DNA of 12,341 nucleotides. It comes from Defluviitaleaceae bacterium (GTDB lineage: Bacteria; Bacillota; Clostridia; Lachnospirales; UBA5962). The position numbers and the translations under genes are program-made. Under the pieces are notes generated by a model. It did not search any database. It was not told the origin of the DNA and saw only the letters and a program-made list of their open reading frames with translations. Of the stretch, positions 1 to 5,543 are shown one piece after another; position 1 is the first letter of the stretch; each line of letters begins with the position of its first letter. Location: NCBI GenBank assembly GCA_009787435.1, contig WRFW01000193.1, positions 1 through 12,341 of the forward strand, in the 5' to 3' direction.

Positions 1-147
1 GCCCTCGCCACCTGCCATTACCATAAAAAATACAGGAAAGATTGCTGCAACCATAATTGTAGCAAAAACTGAATTTGCCCAATCATACATTATCCAACTT
101 TTTTCTTCTTTACTAAACCGTTTCAATGAAAACATAGTTTCTAGCAT
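1..147 (-). CDS. UMF1-family MFS transporter, N-terminal part (runs off the left edge)
   Basis: Seen: an open frame from an ATG at 147 to the window edge encodes 49 residues. They include KSWIMYDWANSVFATIMVAA followed by IFPVFF, with a hydrophobic first membrane segment from about residue 26. Known: the pattern W-x-x-Y-D-W-A-N-S-x-F followed by a PV-[YF]-F turn is the hallmark of the start of UMF1/Atg22-like major facilitator transporters, which are integral to the cytoplasmic membrane; substrates are generally unassigned. The start is supported by an AGGGGA Shine-Dalgarno about 9 bases upstream; a second ATG at codon 5 is less well placed. It lies 122 bp downstream of the cobalamin adenosyltransferase gene on the same strand, so read-through is possible, but a weak promoter of its own can be drawn. 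The family call is fairly firm; substrate unknown. Confidence 0.75.
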   Translation of the reverse strand, partial: MLETMFSLKRFSKEEKSWIMYDWANSVFATIMVAAIFPVFFMVMAGGEG

Positions 148-166
148 TTTTTATAATCCCCTAAAG

Positions 167-194
167 ATTTTATTTTTTGAGTTAGCCAATACAA
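167..194 (-). promoter_or_regulatory. Candidate promoter for the MFS transporter gene
   Basis: On the minus strand a -35-like TTGTAT (189-194) and a -10-like TAAAAT (167-172) are separated by 16 bp and sit about 20 bp upstream of the transporter start. Both boxes are imperfect and such matches arise easily in AT-rich DNA. An imperfect hairpin (GCCAA at 185-189 with TTGGC at 212-216, and an inner AGCT/AGCT) overlaps the -35 side. It may instead mark the end of the adenosyltransferase transcript, but it has no T-tail. Confidence 0.3.
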
Positions 195-269
195 TTTTAG
201 CTAATAAGCTGTTGGCAGAATTTTTATAAATCTTAAAAAATACAAGCTCCTAAACAATTATTACTAAAT

Positions 270-767
270 TCACCTTTCTATTTCTGCCATTATATAAAGC
301 AAATCAGAAAGTCTATTTAAATATTTTTTAACATTTTCATAGCCCTCTAAACTTACTGCATACCTTTCAGCACGCCTGCAAGTAACCCTTGCTAAATGTA
401 TGTTTGCGGAAAGCACATTATACCCTGGGTATGTGAATTCAGTAAACTTTGGCAGTTTTTCTTGAAAACTATCTATAAGCCTTTCTAATTCTTCAATATG
501 CTTTTCTGAAGCTCTTTCTTTCAAAATCTTTAAGCCTTTTTCATCTGAAGCAAGTTCTGCTCCTATCATAAAGCAATTTTTTTGTAAATTTTTTATAAGT
601 TCCCGTCTCTCGTCTTCTTCTTTTAAATTTGCATATACGAGCCCAAGTGAAACGTTTAACTCATCAACTGTGCCATATGCCCAAACTTTTAAATTATCTT
701 TTGGAACACGGCTGCCGCCATAAAGGCTTGTTGTTCCTTTGTCTCCTGTTTTTGTATATAATTTCAT
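270..767 (-). CDS. PduO-type cob(I)alamin adenosyltransferase
   Basis: Role (family knowledge): transfers the 5'-deoxyadenosyl group of ATP to cob(I)alamin to make coenzyme B12, in the cytosol, as a trimer. Seen: 165 residues, close to the usual length of the single-domain form. The signature YTKTGDKGTTSLYGG is at residues 4-18, YGTVDELN at 31-38, GAELAS at 69-74, CRRAERY at 130-136 and YLNRLSDLL at 149-157. The last two blocks hold the arginines and aspartate of the ATP and cobalamin site in this family. The start is supported by an AGGGAA Shine-Dalgarno 7-8 bases upstream. No other cobalamin gene is in view, so this is probably a stand-alone salvage enzyme supporting B12-dependent enzymes encoded elsewhere. 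The symbol is left blank because pduO, cobO-like and eutT-like uses cannot be told apart by context. Confidence 0.95.
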   Translation of the reverse strand: MKLYTKTGDKGTTSLYGGSRVPKDNLKVWAYGTVDELNVSLGLVYANLKEEDERRELIKNLQKNCFMIGAELASDEKGLKILKERASEKHIEELERLIDSFQEKLPKFTEFTYPGYNVLSANIHLARVTCRRAERYAVSLEGYENVKKYLNRLSDLLYIMAEIER

Positions 768-791
768 GTTAAATTTCCCTATCCTTTATAC

Positions 792-869
792 GAAACAAGC
801 CACTATTAAAGAATATTGAAAGCATACAAAATGCTGTTTCAAAATTCTAAATAATAGTGGCTAGTTTTC
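792..869 (-). repeat. Long imperfect palindrome between TraB and adenosyltransferase genes; possible terminator or small palindromic element
   Basis: Seen: an 11-bp perfect outer stem (AGCCACTATTA at 798-808, TAATAGTGGCT at 852-862) is extended outward by about four more pairs after one mismatch. Inside it is a second set of paired blocks: GAAT/ATTC, TTGAAA/TTTCAA and GCAT/ATGC, with a 5-nt loop (ACAAA). The whole 78 bp therefore folds into one long hairpin. On the minus strand it begins right after the TraB stop codon at 872 and ends about 25 bp before the next gene. The run after it (TTGTTTCG) is only weakly T-rich, so intrinsic termination is possible but not typical. A miniature palindromic element is the alternative. 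Confidence 0.6.
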
Positions 870-871
870 AT

Positions 872-2125
872 TTAATTATTCCATAAAGGCTCTACTAAAA
901 CACCTTCTTCAATTAAAAAATCAACTATATTTCTAAGTTCAATATCTAAAACTAAACCAGCCCGCACAACATGGCTAGCACCAACTGCAACGAAAAGAAC
1001 CTCATCCCCTGAAAAACTTTCTAAAAGCTCTATAATAGAATGTGCAAACTCACGAGAGCGTAAGTTTAATATAACATTAGCATTGTGGCGAACTAAAGCT
1101 TCATCTAAATTTAAAGTACCATCTTCTAAAAATAATTGATTTATAGCATTATAATCATTATTTATATATGGTGTTGCAAAATCTATTTCTAAACTACCGC
1201 CCTCACTAAGTTCTGCAACAAATTCTTCAAGAGTGCCCATAATTTCAGCAGTAGCAATAAACACTTCAATAGGAGCTTGTGCAATGTGTGATAGCTGCTG
1301 TTCATTAGTAACTAAGCCTAACACAGGAATATCACGCTCTAAAGCGTGCGTTATAACGTATACATCTACACTATTTTGGGCATAGCCAAAGTCTACATCT
1401 TGTGCCTCTGCTAGAGCCGTTCTTAAAAGTTCAAAATGAAGAAAAGTTGGGCTTAATCTATAAAACATTTCATATTCTAAGCCAAAAGATTTAACATTAT
1501 AAACAAAACTTTCATATAATTCTTCATCAAAAATATCTGCAATTGTAAGATTATTTGGAAGTGAGATTGCATTTTGCATTGCTTCAACTAGTTCTGGTGT
1601 TATTTCAGGAAACATATCTATTTCTGTGGCAAAAACATTTGAGCGAAGCATTGCTTCATATACCATGCCATGAAGTGGAAACATATTGCTTGGCCCTGCA
1701 TGAACTGTTCCGAAAAGATAAGCAGTGTTTCCTGCATGCTCTATTCTATGAAGAAAGCCTGTTGGGCGTGGACCATCATAAACAACTTCTATATCTTCAT
1801 TGTTTTCTTCAGAAGCTTCAATTAAAAGGGCTTCTAATACAGCAAGAAGAGATTCATTAGTTAAAAAGCTAGTACCATTTTCAATAAAAATAGGGTTTGG
1901 AAGCGTAATTTCATTACCGTTTACTATTGCTAGTGTATCATTAACGAATAACTCTAATGTGTCTCCCTCTGCTAAAATTGTAATTCTTGACTGTGGAGCA
2001 TACCAATTTACAGTTGCCCCACCCTCTTCAAAGGTGTTTCTAATAGGTATATTTGCAAAAGCCGTTGCTGATATAGTTGCTGTTAAAGTTAAGGTTGCTG
2101 CTGTTTTTTTGAAAAAATTGTTCAT
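872..2125 (-). CDS. Secreted TraB/GumN-family protein with N-terminal Cu-amine-oxidase-like domain
   Basis: Seen: 417 residues. Residues 1-25 form a signal peptide (KK, hydrophobic TLTLTATISATAF, cleavage near AFA). Residues about 40-105 resemble the copper amine oxidase N1 repeat found on clostridial surface proteins (gdtlelfvND...VNGNEITL.NP.FIENGTSFL). Residues about 122-415 are a TraB/GumN domain with YLFGTVHAG (136-144), ATEID (166-170) and the C-terminal GASH motif (382-385). Known: the family includes bacterial GumN-like and eukaryotic TIKI-like proteins; the GTVH and GxxH motifs form a proposed metal site and a protease-like activity has been shown only for some animal members. Inference: exported, perhaps wall-associated, metal-dependent hydrolase. 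A strong GAGGGAG Shine-Dalgarno and a good promoter sit directly upstream, so it is probably transcribed on its own. Substrate unknown. Confidence 0.88.
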   Translation of the reverse strand: MNNFFKKTAATLTLTATISATAFANIPIRNTFEEGGATVNWYAPQSRITILAEGDTLELFVNDTLAIVNGNEITLPNPIFIENGTSFLTNESLLAVLEALLIEASEENNEDIEVVYDGPRPTGFLHRIEHAGNTAYLFGTVHAGPSNMFPLHGMVYEAMLRSNVFATEIDMFPEITPELVEAMQNAISLPNNLTIADIFDEELYESFVYNVKSFGLEYEMFYRLSPTFLHFELLRTALAEAQDVDFGYAQNSVDVYVITHALERDIPVLGLVTNEQQLSHIAQAPIEVFIATAEIMGTLEEFVAELSEGGSLEIDFATPYINNDYNAINQLFLEDGTLNLDEALVRHNANVILNLRSREFAHSIIELLESFSGDEVLFVAVGASHVVRAGLVLDIELRNIVDFLIEEGVLVEPLWNN

Positions 2126-2171
2126 TTAAAATATATCTCCCTCTTTAATTATTAAAAATCTTGATAAAAAA

Positions 2172-2200
2172 ATTATATCACACTTCTTCAAAAAAGTAAA
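2172..2200 (-). promoter_or_regulatory. Sigma-A-type promoter for the TraB-family gene
   Basis: On the minus strand TTTACT (2195-2200), a 17-bp spacer and a perfect TATAAT (2172-2177) lie about 47 bp upstream of the ATG at 2125. The spacing is optimal and the gene has its own strong ribosome binding site, so this is the most convincing promoter on the minus strand of the window. Confidence 0.65.
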
Positions 2201-2250
2201 CATATTTTTTCAACCACCTATGGAGGGAGTGGAGGTATGCGAGAAGGTGG

Positions 2251-2280
2251 GCAGAAAGACTAAGTGAGCAGAAAGACTAA
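2251..2280. repeat. Two-copy tandem repeat, 13-bp unit at 17-bp period
   Basis: GCAGAAAGACTAA occurs at 2251-2263 and again at 2268-2280. It is the edge of a G-rich, purine-rich patch (about 2219-2260, GGAGGGAGTGGAGG and GAAGGTGGGC) that stands out against the AT-rich background. It lies between the end of the SOD gene and the TraB promoter. No function is evident. Confidence 0.6.
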
Positions 2281-2293
2281 AATAGATTTTTAA

Positions 2294-2320
2294 AGATTAT
2301 TCTATAACTTAGAATAATCT
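2294..2320 (-). terminator. Terminator-like hairpin overlapping the end of the SOD gene
   Basis: An 11-bp perfect stem (AGATTATTCTA / TAGAATAATCT) with a 5-nt loop is followed on the minus strand by TTTAAAAATCTATTTT. The SOD stop codon TAG (2304-2302) opens the 3' arm, so the last codons of the gene form the 5' arm. The stem is AT-rich and the tail is interrupted by A's, so termination may be partial. Confidence 0.5.
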
Positions 2321-3174
2321 ATCTCTTTATATTTTGCATAATTTCTTTCAGCTGATTCCCAATTCAAAACTTTAAAGAAGCTATCTATATAATCTTTGCG
2401 TAAATTTTGGTAAAGCAAATAGTAGGCGTGCTCCCAAACATCTATATTAAGTACAGGCGTTAAATTTTTTTCTATTAAAGTGTTTTGGTTTGCAGTTCGC
2501 ATAACGCTTAAATCACCATTTTTATTAGAAACTAACCAAGACCAGCCAGAGCCAAACTGTGCCAAACCTGCGGCTTTAAGCTCAGCTTTTAAATTATTTA
2601 AAGAACCAAATTTACTATCAATAGCCATAGATAAAGGGCTTCCTTGCTTAAGAGATTTGCCGCCTTTCGTTAATATGTTAAAATATAAATTGTGATTAAA
2701 AACACCACCGCCATTGTTTATAACGGGCGTCTGTATGTCTTTTGGAAGTTTAGAAACGTTGTAAAGTAATTTTTCTAAAGACCAGCTATGGTATTCCGGG
2801 TAATCTTTAAGAGCGGCATTTAAATTTTGAACATACTCTAAAACGTGTTTTCCATGGTGAATTTCCATAGTAGTAGTGTCTATATATGGTTCTAAAGAGT
2901 TTGCAAGGTATGGTAAAGGCAATAATTTAAAAGGATAGTGATTTTCTCCATTTAAATTTTGCATAGGAATTAAAGGGCTGTTTGGGTTTAAATTTGGAAT
3001 TCTTTCAGGCATATTTGGCAAACTTGGATTAGGTGAATAAGAAGAATTTCTATTATTATCAAAATTGTTATTATCCTTTGCATATAATTTTCTGCTAGCC
3101 TTGCCAAGGGTACTATTCCCTTTTAACTCTCTAAGAGTCATTAAAGCCGCTAATGTAGTTATTTTATTTTTCAT
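2302..3174 (-). CDS. Iron/manganese-family superoxide dismutase, Mn-type by sequence, with N-terminal extension
   Basis: Role (family): converts superoxide to oxygen and hydrogen peroxide. Seen: 290 residues against about 200 for a standard enzyme; the extra is residues 1-80. The catalytic part starts near LPLPYLANSLEPYID (85-99). Metal ligands by alignment are His106 (MEIHHGKH), His161 (FNHNLYF), Asp245 and His249 (DVWEHAYYL). Gly in NNGGGVFNH and Gln in TANQ are the pattern of Mn enzymes; the classic Fe enzymes place the glutamine in the other segment, so manganese or cambialistic use is predicted. The extension is rich in Asn, Pro and Ser, has no clear signal peptide and looks disordered. 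Known: some clostridial and bacillar spore-coat SODs carry N-terminal extensions, so a spore role is possible but not shown here. TAGGAGAT Shine-Dalgarno upstream; repeat copy 1 lies 24 bp before the start. Confidence 0.93.
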   Translation of the reverse strand: MKNKITTLAALMTLRELKGNSTLGKASRKLYAKDNNNFDNNRNSSYSPNPSLPNMPERIPNLNPNSPLIPMQNLNGENHYPFKLLPLPYLANSLEPYIDTTTMEIHHGKHVLEYVQNLNAALKDYPEYHSWSLEKLLYNVSKLPKDIQTPVINNGGGVFNHNLYFNILTKGGKSLKQGSPLSMAIDSKFGSLNNLKAELKAAGLAQFGSGWSWLVSNKNGDLSVMRTANQNTLIEKNLTPVLNIDVWEHAYYLLYQNLRKDYIDSFFKVLNWESAERNYAKYKEIDYSKL

Positions 3175-3198
3175 GTATATCTCCTATTTTCATTTTTT

Positions 3199-3315
3199 AA
3201 TTGGATATCTCTAAAAACTCCCTTTGGTCGTTTTTAGATAAACCGTGATAGATTAAAGAAAGGCTATCTTTAACGCACTTTTCTAAAAACTTGGCAGTTT
3301 TAGAGGCACTAGATT
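3199..3315 (+). repeat. Dispersed inverted-repeat element, copy 1 (about 117 bp)
   Basis: Begins AATTGGATATCTCTAAAAAC and ends GTTTTAGAGGCACTAGATT, so its ends are imperfect inverted repeats sharing CTCTAAAA. It contains the family core CTCCCTTTGGTCGTTTTTAG (3219-3238), the middle block GGCTATCTTTAACG and a second palindrome CTAAAAAC-TTGGCA-GTTTTAG. It lies between the SOD start codon and a TATAAT at 3313-3318, so if that box is used the SOD mRNA leader is the reverse complement of this element. Strand is given for the arbitrary orientation in which the core reads CTTTGGTCG. Confidence 0.85.
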
Positions 3316-3318
3316 ATA
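3313..3318 (-). promoter_or_regulatory. Possible -10 box for the SOD gene
   Basis: A perfect TATAAT on the minus strand overlaps the outer edge of repeat copy 1, about 140 bp upstream of the SOD ATG. No good -35 is found 16-18 bp further upstream (the hexamer there reads CATGTG) and there is no extended -10, so this is weak. The unique 105 bp between repeat copies 1 and 2 (3316-3420) holds nothing else recognisable. Confidence 0.25.
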
Positions 3319-3420
3319 ATATGAAAATATTTATACACATGAACTATGTCCATATAAGCTTATTAAAATGGATAAAAACTATTTAACTAACCAACAATTA
3401 AAAATAATAAAATCTTTCTA

Positions 3421-3540
3421 AATTGGATGTCTCTAAAAACTCCCTTTGGTCGTTTTTAATTCACCCTTAAAAAGCCCAAAGAAAGAGCTATCTTTAACAC
3501 ACCTTTCTAAAAACTTATCGGTTTTTAGAGCTGCTCAATT
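3421..3540 (+). repeat. Dispersed inverted-repeat element, copy 2 (120 bp, most complete)
   Basis: Starts AATTGGATGTCTCTAAAAAC and ends GTTTTTAGAGCTGCTCAATT; the reverse complement of the end matches the start at about 14 of 20 positions. Inside are two hairpins: TCTAAAAAC...(core CTCCCTTTGGTC)...GTTTTTA near the left end and a perfect 9-bp TCTAAAAAC-TTATCG-GTTTTTAGA near the right end. About 50 bp between them contain AAAGCCCAAAGAAAGAGC and ATCTTTAAC. The stop codon of the V-ATPase D gene (3539-3541) straddles its right edge. Confidence 0.88.
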
Positions 3541-4006
3541 AATTTATAGCAATTTTTTTGACTATTAATTCTTCACACCCCTCTTCTTCAAGTTTATTTT
3601 CAATAATTTTTATATTAACTGAAACTTTCTTGCTAGATATTTTCAAAGCGTTTATTTTAATTTGTAATTTTTTCAATTCTTCATTTAAAATTTCTAAGCA
3701 ATGCTCATTTGTTTTATACTTTGCATATTGGGCGTGTTGTTTAAAAAGCCATTCACGCTTTATATATGCTTGCTCTGGTGCATTAATGCCAAGAGGAAGC
3801 CTTTTAGGCTTTATAAAATTATAGATAGGCAGCTCTATTCCCATTAAGCTTTTATATTTAACACTCAAATTTTCCACTTCTATGCCTTGCGGTAAGTTTA
3901 AAGAAAAATTAGCTTTTTCGGCAATTAAAAATTTTAATTTTTTTTCTAAAGTTTCCACGGCTTTGTTTATTAATTTTAGCCTTTGATTTGCTTTTTTTAG
4001 TTTCAT
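3539..4006 (-). CDS. V/A-type ATPase subunit D, shortened
   Basis: Role (family): central rotor shaft coupling the A3B3 catalytic head to the membrane ring. Seen: 155 residues against roughly 200-210 in typical bacterial subunits. The N-terminal helix (LKKANQRLKLINKAVETLEKK) matches the conserved LKKRLKLAEKGxKLLKxK helix. Residues 42-60 carry the mid-protein signature (VENLSVKYKSLMGIELP, like SVxNVMGVxVP). Residues about 105-145 form the C-terminal helix. The missing residues fall mainly between the first helix and the SVKYKSLMG block, so the coiled-coil shaft should be shorter. It starts with an AGGTGG Shine-Dalgarno 10 bases upstream. Separated from B by 341 bp, so it may have a promoter of its own. 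Its stop codon lies at the edge of repeat copy 2. The family call is good; the degree of function is inferred. Confidence 0.85.
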   Translation of the reverse strand: MKLKKANQRLKLINKAVETLEKKLKFLIAEKANFSLNLPQGIEVENLSVKYKSLMGIELPIYNFIKPKRLPLGINAPEQAYIKREWLFKQHAQYAKYKTNEHCLEILNEELKKLQIKINALKISSKKVSVNIKIIENKLEEEGCEELIVKKIAIN

Positions 4007-4347
4007 ATGTAATATACCACCTAATTTTTATCAAGAGATAGGGCAGCCATCTCTTTTTCAAAACTAAATAAATCCAAAATATTTTAATATTTCTATTATA
4101 ATTTGTACAAACTATTAGAAGCAATATGAAAAGCTTACCTAAATATAAAGCCTCTAAGCACATAGGCAAAAGGCTTAATTAAATATCTTAAATGCTTGAT
4201 AAACTGGGTTAGCTAAATTTATACTGCTAATACTTAAAAGCGAAGCTAAAAATTTTTTAACTTTTATTTCCTCATTTTTATAAATACTAGGAAGTTTTAA
4301 ATAGTTTTGAAGTTATCAATGCTTAAACAAAATAAATATTTTTTGAA
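4007..4347. other. 341-bp gap between ATPase B and D genes, no convincing gene
   Basis: The stretch is AT-rich. It holds a hairpin at 4034-4054 (AGAGAT / ATCTCT, extendable to 8 bp) followed on the plus strand by TTTTT, which looks like a plus-strand terminator although no plus-strand gene precedes it. On the minus strand it would lie in the D leader. A 46-codon minus-strand open stretch (ending in VYQAFKIFN) has no ATG and no recognisable similarity. No relic of an F subunit could be made out by eye. Confidence 0.5.
4095..4124 (-). promoter_or_regulatory. Candidate promoter for the D gene
   Basis: Minus-strand TTGCTT (4119-4124), an 18-bp spacer and a perfect TATAAT (4095-4100), about 90 bp upstream of the D start. 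It fits the long gap between B and D, but AT-rich DNA gives such matches by chance. Confidence 0.35.
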
Positions 4348-5451
4348 TTATAATATCAAAGATAATAATTTTTTTGCTATGCTAAGCGACTCCCTAAGTG
4401 TTCTATTTTCAAATTCTTCTTGGCTTAAAAACTCTTTTTCAAATCTTTCCCCAAATTTTAAATATGCTTTATCTTCTTCCGTAATAGATTCCTCACCAAC
4501 TATATACACTAAATCACGTATACTGGAAACTTTGCTATATGCTCTGAAAAGCTTATTTGATATTTCGGCATGTTCTTTTTTTATAACATCTTTCATTAGC
4601 CTTGAAAGCGAGGGAAGCGGGTCTATAAAAGGATATTGTAATTCTTTCTTTAAAACAATTTGCCCCTCTGTTATGAAGCCTGTTAAATCTGGTATTGGGT
4701 GGGCTATATCATCTTTTGGGAGGGTTACTATAGGAATTAAAGTTAAACTGCCCTTTCTATTTAAAAAAGTGCCTGCTCTTTCATAAATTTTAGCTAAATC
4801 GCTATACATATAGCTTGGGTAGCCTTTTCTGCTCGGAAGTTCATTATTTTCTAATGAAAATTCCCTTAAACTGTTACAATAGTTAGCCATATCTTTTATA
4901 ATTACTAACACATCTTCTTTTTCACTCATTTTTTCTGCTTCTTCTAAAGCTATATTTGGCAGTAAAAGCCTTTCAAACGTGCTATCATAAGCTTTGTTTA
5001 TAAAAAGGCGGGCAGTTCTTAAATTTTGCTTAAAAAAAAGTGCATCCATTTTAGTTATTCCAAGCCCTATAAAAACTATATTTGATATGCTACACTGCCT
5101 TACTAATTGATAAATAAATTCATTTATATTTATGCCAGCAGGTGTAAATATAGGCAGTTTCTGCCCTTTAACGAGCGTTAAAAGAACATCTATTGCAGAT
5201 ATTCCTGTATGTATTATTTCATTTGGCGGTATTCTTTCTAAAGGGCTTATTTTTGGTAAGCTTTTAATGAGACCAGCTTTTAAAATTTTTAAATCTTTAT
5301 TTAACCCTTTATTATTTTCAACATAAATAGTTGCTTCAGTGCCAGAAAGCTCTATAATTCTACCTTTTATACCGTTTTCAAGCGTTATAAGCTCATTTAT
5401 TTTTAGGCTTTCTTCGTATTCTAAGATTACTGTATTTCTATTAATCTTCAT
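4348..5451 (-). CDS. V/A-type ATPase subunit B, shortened in the N-terminal part
   Basis: Role (family): non-catalytic nucleotide-site subunit alternating with A in the soluble head; it supplies the arginine finger. Seen: 367 residues against about 460. Conserved blocks are HTGISAIDVLLTLVKGQKLP (81-100), KDMANYCNSLREFS (186-199), GYPSYMYSDLAKIYERAG (210-227), HPIPDLTGFITEGQI (251-265) and LPSLSRLM (279-286), where Arg284 is the expected finger. Residues 1-60 look like the beta-barrel, but the usual segment after it (LGRVFDGLGxPIDGGP and following) is absent: the text jumps from KAGLIKSLPKISP to LERIPPNEIIHTG. No P-loop is expected in this subunit and none is seen. AGGGGT Shine-Dalgarno 7-8 bases upstream. 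It follows A after 92 bp on the same strand. Confidence 0.93.
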   Translation of the reverse strand: MKINRNTVILEYEESLKINELITLENGIKGRIIELSGTEATIYVENNKGLNKDLKILKAGLIKSLPKISPLERIPPNEIIHTGISAIDVLLTLVKGQKLPIFTPAGININEFIYQLVRQCSISNIVFIGLGITKMDALFFKQNLRTARLFINKAYDSTFERLLLPNIALEEAEKMSEKEDVLVIIKDMANYCNSLREFSLENNELPSRKGYPSYMYSDLAKIYERAGTFLNRKGSLTLIPIVTLPKDDIAHPIPDLTGFITEGQIVLKKELQYPFIDPLPSLSRLMKDVIKKEHAEISNKLFRAYSKVSSIRDLVYIVGEESITEEDKAYLKFGERFEKEFLSQEEFENRTLRESLSIAKKLLSLIL

Positions 5452-5543
5452 AAATTTTACCCCTATAAACTAAAGTTACATTAGCTAACAAATGAATTTA
5501 GCCACCACTTTTTATTCATGAGCAGCTAAGTAAATGATTAAAC

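Noticed and set aside
767..871. Cobalamin riboswitch ahead of the adenosyltransferase gene
   Set aside because: The leader is short and fully taken up by a simple nested palindrome; no B12-box-like conserved text was seen.
1555..2129. Two plus-strand frames of about 100 codons inside the TraB gene
   Set aside because: Antisense to a well-supported secreted protein; no ribosome sites or domain features.
3199..3540. CRISPR array, from two similar repeats at 3199 and 3421
   Set aside because: Only two widely spaced copies with internal hairpins, no regular short spacers and no cas genes.
4034..4058. Plus-strand intrinsic terminator
   Set aside because: The shape is right (stem plus TTTTT) but no plus-strand gene ends upstream, so it is recorded only as part of the B-D gap.
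3909..4169. 86-codon minus-strand frame overlapping the D start
   Set aside because: It overlaps D in another frame, has no Shine-Dalgarno and no family-like sequence; a shadow.
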